Below are positions 9,341 to 17,047 of a DNA stretch of 64,000 nt, piece by piece (position 1 is the stretch's first letter; every line of letters begins with the position of its first letter). The stretch is from Bin87 sp965220095. GTDB taxonomy: Bacteria > Chloroflexota > Dehalococcoidia > Lucifugimonadales > UBA3495. The notes under the pieces were generated by a model, which saw only the letters and a program-made list of their open reading frames with translations, had not been told where the DNA came from and searched no databases. A program made the position numbers and the translations under genes. The stretch is from contig OZ244805.1 of assembly GCA_965220095.1 (NCBI GenBank), forward strand, positions 1,984,001-2,048,000, in the 5' to 3' direction.

Positions 9341-10186
9341 ATGGCCGCTCCACCCATTGTGCTGGCTACCGATTTCGGCCTCGCCGACGCATACGTCGGC
9401 ATGATGCGCGGCGCGATCCTCGACATCGATCCAGGCGTTACCGTCATTGATCTCACCCACGGCATTGACGCGCAGGACATTCGGCGCGGTGCGGTTGTCC
9501 TCGCTGATTCGTTCCGCTACTTCCCCGACGGCAGCATCTTTGTCGCTGTGGTCGATCCGGGCGTTGGCACGGCGCGAGCCGCCATTCTGCTGGAGACACC
9601 CCACGCGCGGTTCCTGGCTCCCGATAATGGCCTGCTGACGCTGGTGTGTCGGCAGTACGATGCCGGGTTTGGGGATGCTGCCCACGCTGGATCTGGCCCC
9701 GTGCCCGACGGTTGTCGCGCCTGGCGACTCACCAACGCCGCCTACTGGAGGCACCCGGTGAGCGCCACGTTTCACGGTCGCGACGTTTTTGCTCCGGTGG
9801 CGGCGCATCTAGCGCGGGGCGTGCCTGCGGAAGAGTTGGGAGAGCAGGTGCACAGAGTCGCCGCGCTGGGGTTGCCGATTCCCAGGGTGGAGGGCAACGC
9901 GGTCTCGGGGGAAGTGGTGTACGTCGATGCTTTTGGCAATCTCGTTACCGATATTACCGCTGACATTCTGGCTGACTTGGGCGCTGCGGTCGGCGATCCT
10001 GCCGTGTTTATCAGCATCGTCGGGCACACTATCGCCGGGTTATCTCGAACCTTCCATGACCCTGCGGGCGCTGGGCTGCGCGCGTTGTTGGGTAGCCACG
10101 GCCGGCTTGAGATAGTCGTGGTCGATGGGAGCGCGTCTGCTACGTTTCGTATTGGGGTCGGCGCCGCGGTGGTGGTGCGCGTTTAA
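9341..10186 (+). CDS. SAM hydroxide adenosyltransferase (DUF62 family)
   Basis: Family that hydrolyses S-adenosylmethionine to adenosine and methionine; related to fluorinase and chlorinase. The ATG at 9341 (MAAPPIVLATDFGLADAYVG) puts the strand-Asp motif at the expected place; a GTG at 9299 would add 14 poorly conserved residues. Visible motifs are TDFG near residue 9, LTHGI, FVAVVDPGVG, FLAPDNGLL, TFHGRDVFAPVAAHLARG, and in the C-terminal barrel YVDAFGNLVTDI. Chlorinase/fluorinase loop signatures are not evident, so the hydrolase activity is more likely. It starts 52 bp after secG. Confidence 0.88.
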   Translation: MAAPPIVLATDFGLADAYVGMMRGAILDIDPGVTVIDLTHGIDAQDIRRGAVVLADSFRYFPDGSIFVAVVDPGVGTARAAILLETPHARFLAPDNGLLTLVCRQYDAGFGDAAHAGSGPVPDGCRAWRLTNAAYWRHPVSATFHGRDVFAPVAAHLARGVPAEELGEQVHRVAALGLPIPRVEGNAVSGEVVYVDAFGNLVTDITADILADLGAAVGDPAVFISIVGHTIAGLSRTFHDPAGAGLRALLGSHGRLEIVVVDGSASATFRIGVGAAVVVRV

Positions 10187-10289
10187 CACGGATGGTCAGG
10201 ATGGAGTGGACGAAGTGTCCTTAGATGATAGTCAGCCAATTGAACAATGGGGTCGATGTTGACCCGGTGGGAGCGTGAGTGGGTGGCTC

Positions 10290-10314
10290 TTCGACAAGCT
10301 CAGGGTGAGCGGGG
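10290..10314. repeat. Dispersed TTCGACA...GAGCGG repeat copy
   Basis: CTTCGACAAGCTCAGGGTG followed by AGCGGGGAA, the best-preserved copy of this family in the window. It is a palindromic repeat type widespread in bacteria. Confidence 0.7.
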
Positions 10315-10362
10315 AAGTCCATATGGGTCAATAATCGAAAGGTCCTGGAGTGGGTTGGAGTT

Positions 10363-10510
10363 CTCATGCGTACCCACTTTAATCTGTCATTGGGAGGAGC
10401 ATTGCGACGTGGCAATCTCGATGAAGCTGAACACACGTCGGCGAACCGCCGTTGCTACGGCGACGGGATTGCCACGCTACACTCGCAATGACAAAGCGGG
10501 TACGCGTGAG
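10363..10510. mobile_element. MITE-like inverted-repeat element (copy A)
   Basis: Ends CTCATGCGTACCCACTTT on the left and GGGTACGCGTGAG on the right are inverted repeats. Inside each end is a second palindromic block (CTGTCATTGGGAGGAGC and the CTCGCAATGACA complement). The middle carries GAACACACGTCGGCGAACC. Related full elements are at 28586, 32641, 50923 and 56130. It has no coding capacity. It fills the gap between the adenosyltransferase and the E1 alpha promoter. Confidence 0.75.
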
Positions 10511-10523
10511 GATTGGAGTTGCC

Positions 10524-10551
10524 TTGACAGCATCCCGGCCCGTGCTACTAT
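10524..10551 (+). promoter_or_regulatory. Sigma70-type promoter for the E1 alpha/beta genes
   Basis: TTGACA at 10524-10529, 16-bp spacer, TACTAT at 10546-10551, about 90 bp before the E1 alpha start. Confidence 0.6.
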
Positions 10552-10561
10552 TGGGCCATCT

Positions 10562-10588
10562 ATAAACCGGCGAATTTTCCGCCGGTTT
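10562..10588 (+). promoter_or_regulatory. Leader stem-loop before E1 alpha
   Basis: AAACCGGCG and CGCCGGTTT form a 9-bp stem around AATTTTC, followed by TCGTTTC. It looks like an intrinsic terminator but lies between the promoter and the gene, so it could be an attenuator or an mRNA-stabilising hairpin. No riboswitch class was recognised. Confidence 0.45.
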
Positions 10589-10640
10589 TCGTTTCATCTG
10601 GCGCTGCTCATTGCCGCGCCACACCAAGGAGCGTGTTGCT

Positions 10641-11651
10641 ATGGAAATGGACCGCGACACCCTGCTGCGACTTTATCGCACAATGACGACCATCCGGCAT
10701 TTTGAAGAGCGTGGCGTGCCCGAAACCGGCCAACGCGGTATGTCATCCTCTGTGCACTCATCGGTGGGACAGGAAGCGGTACCGACCGGAGTTTGCGCCC
10801 ATCTGTCCGACGATGACTACATCGGCAGCACCCACCGCGGACACGGCCACTGCATCGCCAAGGGTGTGGATCCCAAGCTGATGATGGCCGAGTTGTTCGG
10901 CCGCAGCGACGGCCCCAACAAGGGCAAGGGCGGCTCCATGCACATTGCCGATATGAGCAAGGGGATGCTGGGCACCAATGGAATTGTGGCCGGCAGCGTA
11001 CCGCTGGCGGTTGGCGCTGCGCTCACGTCCAAGATTCGCAAGCTGGGGCGCGTGGCGGTGGCATTCTTCGGCGACGGGGGCGCGAATCAGGGCGTGCTGC
11101 ACGAGTGCATGAACCTGGCATCGGTGTGGAAACTGCCGGTGATTTTCTGCTGCGAGAACAACGGATACGCCGAGTCGACTCCGGTGGAGTACGGGCTGTC
11201 CGTGGCCAACGTTTCCGATCGCGCCGTTGCCTACGATATGCCCGGCATTCTGGTCGACGGGATGGATGTGCTGGCAGTTTACGAAGCGGCTGGCGAAGCG
11301 GTGGCCCGCGCCCGCGCCGGCAACGGACCGGCGCTGCTGGAAGCCCGCACCTATCGCTACTACGGCCACACGGTCTTTGACAACCCGCTTACCTACCGCA
11401 CCAAGGAGGAAGAAGACCACTGGCGCGCCCGCGACCCTCTGCTTACGTTCCGCAACCACATGGTCGCCCAGGGCAACGACATCACCGCGGAGGAACTCGA
11501 TCAGATGGATGCCGAGGCGCTGCAACTCATGGAAGATGCGGTGGCCTTCGCTGACGCCAGCCCGTTGCCCGAACCCCACGAGATATACGAGGACGTGTAT
11601 GGGGATTATCCGGTGGAGATGATGCGACGCGGCGCTAATATGACGGTGTAA
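10641..11651 (+). CDS. TPP-dependent 2-oxoacid/acetoin dehydrogenase E1 alpha
   Basis: Alpha subunit of a heterotetrameric E1 that decarboxylates a 2-oxoacid (pyruvate) or acetoin with thiamine diphosphate. The ATG at 10641 has AAGGAG 9 nt upstream; 336 residues. The thiamine diphosphate/Mg motif runs from Gly144-Asp145-Gly146 (FFGDGGANQG) to Asn173-Asn174 (FCCENNGYAES). Other signatures are THRGHGHCIAKG, GKGGSMHIADMSKGMLGTNG and YRYYGHTVFDNPLTYRTKEE. Length and sequence resemble AcoA/PdhA of gram-positive type. E1 beta follows after 104 bp; no E2 or E3 gene is in the window, so the exact substrate is open. Confidence 0.9.
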   Translation: MEMDRDTLLRLYRTMTTIRHFEERGVPETGQRGMSSSVHSSVGQEAVPTGVCAHLSDDDYIGSTHRGHGHCIAKGVDPKLMMAELFGRSDGPNKGKGGSMHIADMSKGMLGTNGIVAGSVPLAVGAALTSKIRKLGRVAVAFFGDGGANQGVLHECMNLASVWKLPVIFCCENNGYAESTPVEYGLSVANVSDRAVAYDMPGILVDGMDVLAVYEAAGEAVARARAGNGPALLEARTYRYYGHTVFDNPLTYRTKEEEDHWRARDPLLTFRNHMVAQGNDITAEELDQMDAEALQLMEDAVAFADASPLPEPHEIYEDVYGDYPVEMMRRGANMTV

Positions 11652-11755
11652 GTGACTATCATTGCCACTGACATTGCCACCGACTGCCACACCGGAGTTG
11701 GTGAAATCACTGGGCGCTGCGTTTTGGACGCCACGATAGCAGGAGACTGAAAGCC

Positions 11756-12811
11756 ATGACTACCACCACTGAAGTTCCCATGATGCCACCGCCGGGCGAG
11801 ACGCGGGAGATACAGACCCGCGAGGCCATCAACGAGGCGCTGATTCAGGAGATGCGCCGCGATGAGACCGTTATCATCATGGGGGAAGAGATTGCCGGCG
11901 GCGCCGGGCGTGAGCATCTGGGCATCGTTGATGCCTGGGGCGGCGCGTTCCGCACCACCCGTGGGTTGATTCAGGAGTTTGGCAACGAGCGTGTCCTCGA
12001 CACGCCGCTGTCGGAAGCTGCCTTCGTGGGCACGGCGATTGGCGCAGCGTCCACGGGGATGCGTGCGGTTGCCGAGTTGATGTTCGTGGACTTCATCGGA
12101 GTCTGCATGGATCAGCTGCTGAACAACGCCGCCAAGATGCGCTACATGTTCGGCGGACAGGTTGATGTGCCGTTTACCATGCTGACCCGCATCGGGGCCG
12201 GCTTCGGCAGCGCAGCCCAGCATTCTGAGTCGTTCTACTCGCTGTTCAGCCACATCCCCGGTCTGAAAGGGGTTTGCCCTTCAGATGCCTACACCGCCAA
12301 GGGCCTGCTGATTTCGGCCATCCGCGATAACGACCCGGTTATCTTCTTCGAGCACAAGGGTCTGTACGGCGATACCTGCCCGGTGCCGGAGGAGATGTAC
12401 GCCATTCCGCTGGGCAAGGCTCGCACCGTTCGGCCCGGCACCGACGTTACGCTGGTGGGTATCAGCAAGATGACCTGGACCGCCGTTGAAGCCGCTGAGG
12501 AACTGGCGAAAGAGGGCGTCAACGCCGAAGTGATCGACCTGCTGAGCGTTTCACCCATCGATTACGACCACATACTGGACTCGGTACGGCGCACCCACCG
12601 GCTGGTGGTAGTGGACGAGGACACGCCGGTGTGCAGCATTTCGTCGGACATCTGCGCCCGCGCCGCCGAGGAAGTGTTTGACTACCTGGACGCCCCGCCG
12701 TCGCGCGTTACGCCGCCGCACACGCCGGTACCCTACAGCCGCCCGCTGGAGCAGGCATATCTGCCCAACGCTCAGCGCGTGATCAATGTTGTACGCAACC
12801 TGATGGCCTAG
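11756..12811 (+). CDS. TPP-dependent 2-oxoacid/acetoin dehydrogenase E1 beta
   Basis: Beta subunit partner of the preceding gene. 351 residues starting MTTTTEVPMMPP after a GGAGACTGAAAGCC ribosome site. Transketolase-like pyrimidine-binding domain with IIMGEEIAGGAG, DTPLSEAAFVGTAIGAA, ELMFVDFIGVCMDQLLNNAA and SDAYTAKGLLISAIRDNDPV; the C-terminal transketolase domain has VSPIDYDHILDSVRRTHRL and the conserved VVVDEDTP. The GAGFGSAAQHSES stretch is close to acetoin and pyruvate E1 beta. It is expected to form alpha2beta2 with the upstream product in the cytosol. Confidence 0.92.
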   Translation: MTTTTEVPMMPPPGETREIQTREAINEALIQEMRRDETVIIMGEEIAGGAGREHLGIVDAWGGAFRTTRGLIQEFGNERVLDTPLSEAAFVGTAIGAASTGMRAVAELMFVDFIGVCMDQLLNNAAKMRYMFGGQVDVPFTMLTRIGAGFGSAAQHSESFYSLFSHIPGLKGVCPSDAYTAKGLLISAIRDNDPVIFFEHKGLYGDTCPVPEEMYAIPLGKARTVRPGTDVTLVGISKMTWTAVEAAEELAKEGVNAEVIDLLSVSPIDYDHILDSVRRTHRLVVVDEDTPVCSISSDICARAAEEVFDYLDAPPSRVTPPHTPVPYSRPLEQAYLPNAQRVINVVRNLMA

Positions 12812-12892
12812 CGCACTGCGATACCAACCCTTACCGGCAGGGTCAATCATTATTCGGCCGGCCAACCCTGCCCCAAACCTGGAGGTTACGCC

Positions 12893-13777
12893 ATGACTAC
12901 CGTCGGAACCGGCAAGCATACTTACACTCTCGAGGCTGACTGGGCCAAGATGCCCGCGGCCCACCCGATGGGTGCAGTAAGCGCGCTGGCCAGCGATTCG
13001 GCCGGCGACATCTACGCGTTCCATCGCGCCGACCCACCCATCGCCATTTTTAACCGCAGCGATGGCTCGTTCAAGAGCGGCTGGGGCAACGGGTCGTTCG
13101 TCTACGCCCACGGGTTTTACATCGAGGGCGACATCGTTTACCTGACCGACCGGGATACGTCGGTCTGCATCATGTACACGCTGGACGGCAAGCCGATTCA
13201 GATGCTGGGTCGGTACATGGTTCACTCCGACACGGGCGCCCAGGTCGCGGGAGAACTCGTGCCTCGCGCGGCCGGCCCGTTCAACTACCCGGCCGAGATG
13301 GTGCCCTCGCCCAGCGGCGACCTGTTTGTCGCCGATGGCTATCGCAACGCCCGGGTGCATCGCTTTGATAACGACGGCAACCTGAAGTTTTCCTGGGGCA
13401 AGCCCGGCAAGGAGGGCCCTTACGAGTTCCACCTGCCGCACAGTCTGCTGGTTACCCAGGACGATACGGTGTACGTTTGCGACCGCGAGAACAGCCGCAT
13501 CCAGGTGTTCGACACGATGGGCAATTTCAAGACCATGTGGACTGACTCCTGCCGCCCCACCGACATTGCCGAAACTCCGGAAGGTGATTTTGTGGTCAGC
13601 GAGTTGCCGCCGCTGGATGGCTCGCACCCGCCGCGGGTGAGCATCTACGACCGGGACGGCAACGTGCTGGCCAGGTGGGACAGCCGCTCGGCCCACGGCA
13701 TCTGGTGCGACGCTCACGGCGACGTGTTCCTGGCGCTAACCGGGGACAAGGCGGTGGACAAATACGGCCGAAGTTAG
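12893..13777 (+). CDS. NHL-repeat beta-propeller protein
   Basis: 294 residues made of repeated NHL-type blades: FVADGYRNARVHRFDNDGN, VYVCDRENSRIQVFDTMGN and similar units, each ending in a strand plus D-x-x-G turn. This resembles the six-bladed propeller of peptidyl-alpha-hydroxyglycine amidating lyases and many bacterial NHL proteins of unknown function. There is no signal peptide, so it is probably cytosolic. GGAGG lies 7 nt before the ATG. It starts 81 bp after E1 beta and may share its transcript. The substrate cannot be told from sequence. Confidence 0.75.
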   Translation: MTTVGTGKHTYTLEADWAKMPAAHPMGAVSALASDSAGDIYAFHRADPPIAIFNRSDGSFKSGWGNGSFVYAHGFYIEGDIVYLTDRDTSVCIMYTLDGKPIQMLGRYMVHSDTGAQVAGELVPRAAGPFNYPAEMVPSPSGDLFVADGYRNARVHRFDNDGNLKFSWGKPGKEGPYEFHLPHSLLVTQDDTVYVCDRENSRIQVFDTMGNFKTMWTDSCRPTDIAETPEGDFVVSELPPLDGSHPPRVSIYDRDGNVLARWDSRSAHGIWCDAHGDVFLALTGDKAVDKYGRS

Positions 13778-13816
13778 GGTTGGGTTGACAGTGCCAGACA
13801 TTGGGGTGGGGGTTTT

Positions 13817-13870
13817 CACCCTCACCCCAAGGCAACCACAAGGGTTGCCACTAGATCTGGGAGAGGGGGT
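13817..13870. repeat. Degenerate CCCTCTCC-type repeat
   Basis: CACCCTCACCCCAAGG ... GGGAGAGGGGG, with an inserted small palindrome (GGCAACCACAAGGGTTGCC) between the two arms. It follows the NHL gene. Confidence 0.5.
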
Positions 13871-13969
13871 TGCGTCTGTTGCGAGGAGGGTATTGGCCCC
13901 CTTGTCATAATTTGAGCGAGGCGCGATAATGCCGCGCGTTTTGGCTTCCGCATTTAATTTCCCCCCCCG

Positions 13970-15302
13970 CTGACAGGGGTATGTAAGGTGTTTTCAGGGA
14001 GGCGCATGGCGGGTGATTTCCAGGTTGGGCTTGGGTTGTGGCCAGGGTTCGGGCAGCAGCCAGACGCGGCTCCAGAGGCGACCTTTGAGCAGCAATCGCC
14101 TGAGCCAGTCGATGCCGTGGCGGATGACACTGACGGTGCGCGCCGGACGAGTACGAGGGTCCCGGTGATTGGAAGCCAGCGCCTTGGGCGGCGTCCGCAG
14201 GTTGCCTGGGGCGATGCTGCGGTCCTGGGCGTCTTCCACCCTGGTGCCGTAGGCCAGGGCCAGCAGCGTGGCCACCGACAGCACCAGCCAGTGGCGGGAG
14301 ACGCGGGCCGGGTCGGTGCGCCGGGTCTTGTCCCACTTCCAGCCCAGGCTCTTGAGGGCCTTGAAGCCCAACTCGATCCAGAAGCGCAGGGCGTACCAAC
14401 TGGGTCCGGCGTCCTCCGGCGGCAGGTCGGTGAGGATGATCCATGGTTCTTCCTGCCCTGCGTACCAGACCACCAGCAGGGTGCAACGGCGCTGGGCGGT
14501 TGGGGAACCGAAGGCGGTGCCGCGGCCGATCCAGGCAGTGTCGGGAACGGAGACGAAGGCGCGGGCCGGCAATCGTTTGCCGCCGTCGGCGCAGAAAGTG
14601 ATGTTCTTCCGATACCGCATATAGGGATGCCAACCTTGGTCGCGTATCTGCTGCCACAGCTTGGGACTGGATATGCCCCGGTCGCAGAGCACGATGACGG
14701 TCATTTCCTCGGGGACCGCTGGGGCCAGTTGCTGGAGCAGTTCCACGGTGGGGTCCATCCAGGAGCCGGGCTGGTTGGCGTGCCGGATACACCAGGCCAC
14801 GGGAATGGCGCAACTGCGGTAGACCACGCTGATGACAATGGCGGTGGTCTGGTCTCCTTTGAGCGTGGGGTCAATGGCCAGGGCGAGGCGGCCCGAACGC
14901 CACCAGGCCAGGACCCACCGGAGCAGGGGCGCGAAGCAGAGAGTTACGTCCAACTCGGTCTGGCAGGGACGGGCTCGGTCGCTGCCGTCGTAGAGCCATT
15001 CCCGGAGATACTGACGCAGGCTGTTCCATCTGCCCCAGGGCGAGAGGGCGGAGGCCACCGCGTTCTGGCAGGCGCTGCCCGCGAGAATGGCCCCGCACAC
15101 CCATAGCACCAAGCCGGTCAACTGTGGCTGCGAGAGGTGAGGTAAATGCGTTTCAATCGTTTTTTGCATCTGGTAGCATTCTCTGGGAAGGCGCACGGGG
15201 ATCCTCCAGCATCTGGTCTTGTCACAACCAAGATGCCGGATTGCCCGGCGCCTTCCCAAGCTAAGCCCACGCCCAATTTCGGGCGTTACATACCCCTGTC
15301 AG
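13970..15302 (-). mobile_element. IS4-family insertion sequence, copy 1 (1333 bp)
   Basis: Terminal inverted repeat CTGACAGGGGTATGTAA at the left end and its complement at the right end. Flanks are runs of C (8 Cs plus G on the left, 11 Cs plus G on the right), so a 9-11 bp duplication is likely but blurred by the homopolymer. Sequence matches copy 2 (38114-39446) throughout where compared, including the full transposase. Confidence 0.92.
13994..15169 (-). CDS. IS4-family transposase (copy 1)
   Basis: DDE transposase of 391 residues from the ATG at 15169 (M-Q-K-T-I-E-T-H); the frame continues upstream to 15259 without a better start. The catalytic set is Asp100 (LALAIDPTLKG), Asp163 (VIVLCDRGISS) and Glu265 within the family signature Tyr258-x2-Arg261-x3-Glu265-x6-Lys272. 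No frameshift or stop, so it is probably active. The predicted protein equals that of copy 2. Confidence 0.92.
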   Translation of the reverse strand: MQKTIETHLPHLSQPQLTGLVLWVCGAILAGSACQNAVASALSPWGRWNSLRQYLREWLYDGSDRARPCQTELDVTLCFAPLLRWVLAWWRSGRLALAIDPTLKGDQTTAIVISVVYRSCAIPVAWCIRHANQPGSWMDPTVELLQQLAPAVPEEMTVIVLCDRGISSPKLWQQIRDQGWHPYMRYRKNITFCADGGKRLPARAFVSVPDTAWIGRGTAFGSPTAQRRCTLLVVWYAGQEEPWIILTDLPPEDAGPSWYALRFWIELGFKALKSLGWKWDKTRRTDPARVSRHWLVLSVATLLALAYGTRVEDAQDRSIAPGNLRTPPKALASNHRDPRTRPARTVSVIRHGIDWLRRLLLKGRLWSRVWLLPEPWPQPKPNLEITRHAPP

Positions 15303-15411
15303 CCCCCCCCCCCGCGAATCAGGGTCTGGAACCCAGACCAGCGCGTTTGGCTCGGCCGGCCGCCGTGGCCACGACTCGACCAAGTTCTACGCGGGACGGC
15401 TGTATGAGGGA

Positions 15412-16302
15412 TTGCCCGCCGAAAAGCGCGTCGACTATGTAGAAAACCCGCTGCCGCCGGGAGTCGCCAACTCCATATTTCCCCAGTCGTCCACGCGCCG
15501 GATGCACCAGCTGCCCGATTGCAGCGTGCACCTGATGGTCACGTCGCCGCCCTACAACGTGGGCAAGGAATATGACGATGATCTAACGCTGGGGCAATAC
15601 CGGGGGTTCCTGCGTCGCGCGATGCGCCAGGTATACCGGGTGCTGGTGCCGGGCGGGCGGGTCTGCTTCAAAATCGCCAATCTGGGCCGGCGACCGTACC
15701 TGCCATTGCACCGGTACATCATCGAGGACCTGCTGGGCCTGGGGTTCCTGATGCGCGGCGAAGTCATCTGGGACAAGGCGGCCAGCGCCGCATCATCTAC
15801 GGCTTGGGGCAGCTGGAAATCGGCGGCTAACCCGACGCTCCGAGACGTGCACGAATACATCCTGGTGTTGTCGAAGGACACGTACCGCCGCCCGAGACCA
15901 GAGGGGCGGGAGTCCACCATCAGTCGGGACGATTTTCTGGAGTGGACGAAGAGCGTGTGGCAGTTCCCGGCGGAGTCGGCGCGGCGGGTCGGTCATCCGG
16001 CGCCCTTCCCGGTGGAGCTGCCCCGCCGGTGCATCGAGCTCTATACCTATAGCGACGAAGTGGTGCTGGACCCGTTCATGGGCAGCGGCACCACGGCCAT
16101 CGCAGCGTTGCAAACGGGACGGCGGTTCGTGGGCTACGAGGTGTCGGAGGAGTATCTGGCGCTGGCATGCCGTCGGTTGGCGGCGACGCCAAGCCTGTTC
16201 GCCCACATTGACCGGGGTGGACGGGTGATAGCGGAGGCCACCGTACCATATGATGCGAGAGGAGATGAAACTGGTGAACAGCAGAGATGGTTCCCCAGTT
16301 AG
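15412..16302 (+). CDS. DNA methyltransferase, beta-class (N4-cytosine or N6-adenine)
   Basis: Site-specific amino-methyltransferase, the likely modification half of a type II system. Catalytic motif TSPPYNVGKEY at residue 44 comes before the SAM-binding motif FMGSGTT at residue 222, the beta-class order; SPPY is common in N4-cytosine enzymes. Other stretches are GGRVCFKIANLGRRPY and EVIWDKAASAASSTAWGSWK. The TTG at 15412 gives 296 residues, but the frame is open upstream with coding-like K-F-Y-A-G-R-L-Y-E-G back to the IS4 element, so the IS may have removed the native 5' end. It overlaps the next gene by 16 nt. Confidence 0.85.
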   Translation: MPAEKRVDYVENPLPPGVANSIFPQSSTRRMHQLPDCSVHLMVTSPPYNVGKEYDDDLTLGQYRGFLRRAMRQVYRVLVPGGRVCFKIANLGRRPYLPLHRYIIEDLLGLGFLMRGEVIWDKAASAASSTAWGSWKSAANPTLRDVHEYILVLSKDTYRRPRPEGRESTISRDDFLEWTKSVWQFPAESARRVGHPAPFPVELPRRCIELYTYSDEVVLDPFMGSGTTAIAALQTGRRFVGYEVSEEYLALACRRLAATPSLFAHIDRGGRVIAEATVPYDARGDETGEQQRWFPS

Positions 16303-16961
16303 TAACGCTGTTCAGAAACGAGGATGCCGTCAGGTTGCTGCAAGAAAACCTGCCTCGGGCCTTTGAAGTGGCCGACGCCGAATCTCGTCGAGTACAACAA
16401 CGGCTTGGAGGTCAAACCTACGAATCTGTGGGTCAGGAAGTTGGCGTCACCCGTGAGCGGATTTTGATTTCATATTTGCGCCATACCCTGGGGGATATAC
16501 ACATTGAGTTGCCCAGAGCGAATATGCCGATGCGGGATGTGCTGGTCTTTGGCGAACCGCTGGAAATTAAAACCGTAACAGGTAAAGGGGCCGTCAAAGC
16601 AAAATGGACTGCTGATAATGCTTCCGCGCAAAACGACATCAGCGCTTTTAAGTTTACTGCTGACTTGTTGCTGGTACGGATTTGGTGGGGGCAGGATAGA
16701 GATAGCATTTTTTACATTCCACAAGAGATACTGCAAAATCTGGTCACAAAATCTACGACTGTCAATTTCTTGAAAAGCGCCGCTGGCACCAATAATCGGG
16801 GTATTGACATTGCCACCTGGTTCCTGGAGGCCGCAGAGCAGCATCACGACACCACGCGAATCTCCATATATTGGAAACGCCGAGACATCAGGATTGACCC
16901 AATGGCCCGGTGGATGGGGTATTGGGCGGACCAACGAGACCGGGATCCGCTATACGGATAG
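16287..16961 (+). CDS. Probable type II restriction endonuclease
   Basis: 224 residues, overlapping the methyltransferase by 16 nt, the position expected for its cognate nuclease. A PD-(D/E)XK-like centre is visible: Asp84 (MRDVLVFG) and Glu93-Ile-Lys95 (LEIKTVTGKG), followed by strand DLLLVRIWWG and FYIPQEILQNL. It also has ISYLRHTLGDIHIELPRA. It resembles ThaI-like nucleases (ThaI cuts CGCG), but that is a pattern judgement. Base composition is clearly more AT-rich than neighbours, as expected for a transferred restriction gene. Confidence 0.6.
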   Translation: MVPQLVTLFRNEDAVRLLQENLPRAFEVADAESRRVQQRLGGQTYESVGQEVGVTRERILISYLRHTLGDIHIELPRANMPMRDVLVFGEPLEIKTVTGKGAVKAKWTADNASAQNDISAFKFTADLLLVRIWWGQDRDSIFYIPQEILQNLVTKSTTVNFLKSAAGTNNRGIDIATWFLEAAEQHHDTTRISIYWKRRDIRIDPMARWMGYWADQRDRDPLYG

Positions 16962-17047
16962 GAACCCGGCAGGCCGGGTCAATCTGCTCCATCTGCTACA
17001 ATGCGGTCAATTGCTGCCTTCGCTGGCAGTGGCAGGAGGCGCGCGTT

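Noticed and set aside
7919..9808. 629-codon minus-strand frame across gatB, secG and the adenosyltransferase
   Set aside because: Shadow frame spanning three confirmed genes and a non-coding hairpin; no domain and an unnatural His/Arg/Gly-rich composition.
13988..15106. 372-codon plus-strand ORF inside the IS4 element (also at 38132-39250)
   Set aside because: Antisense of the intact transposase; Gly/Gln/His-rich shadow without a domain.
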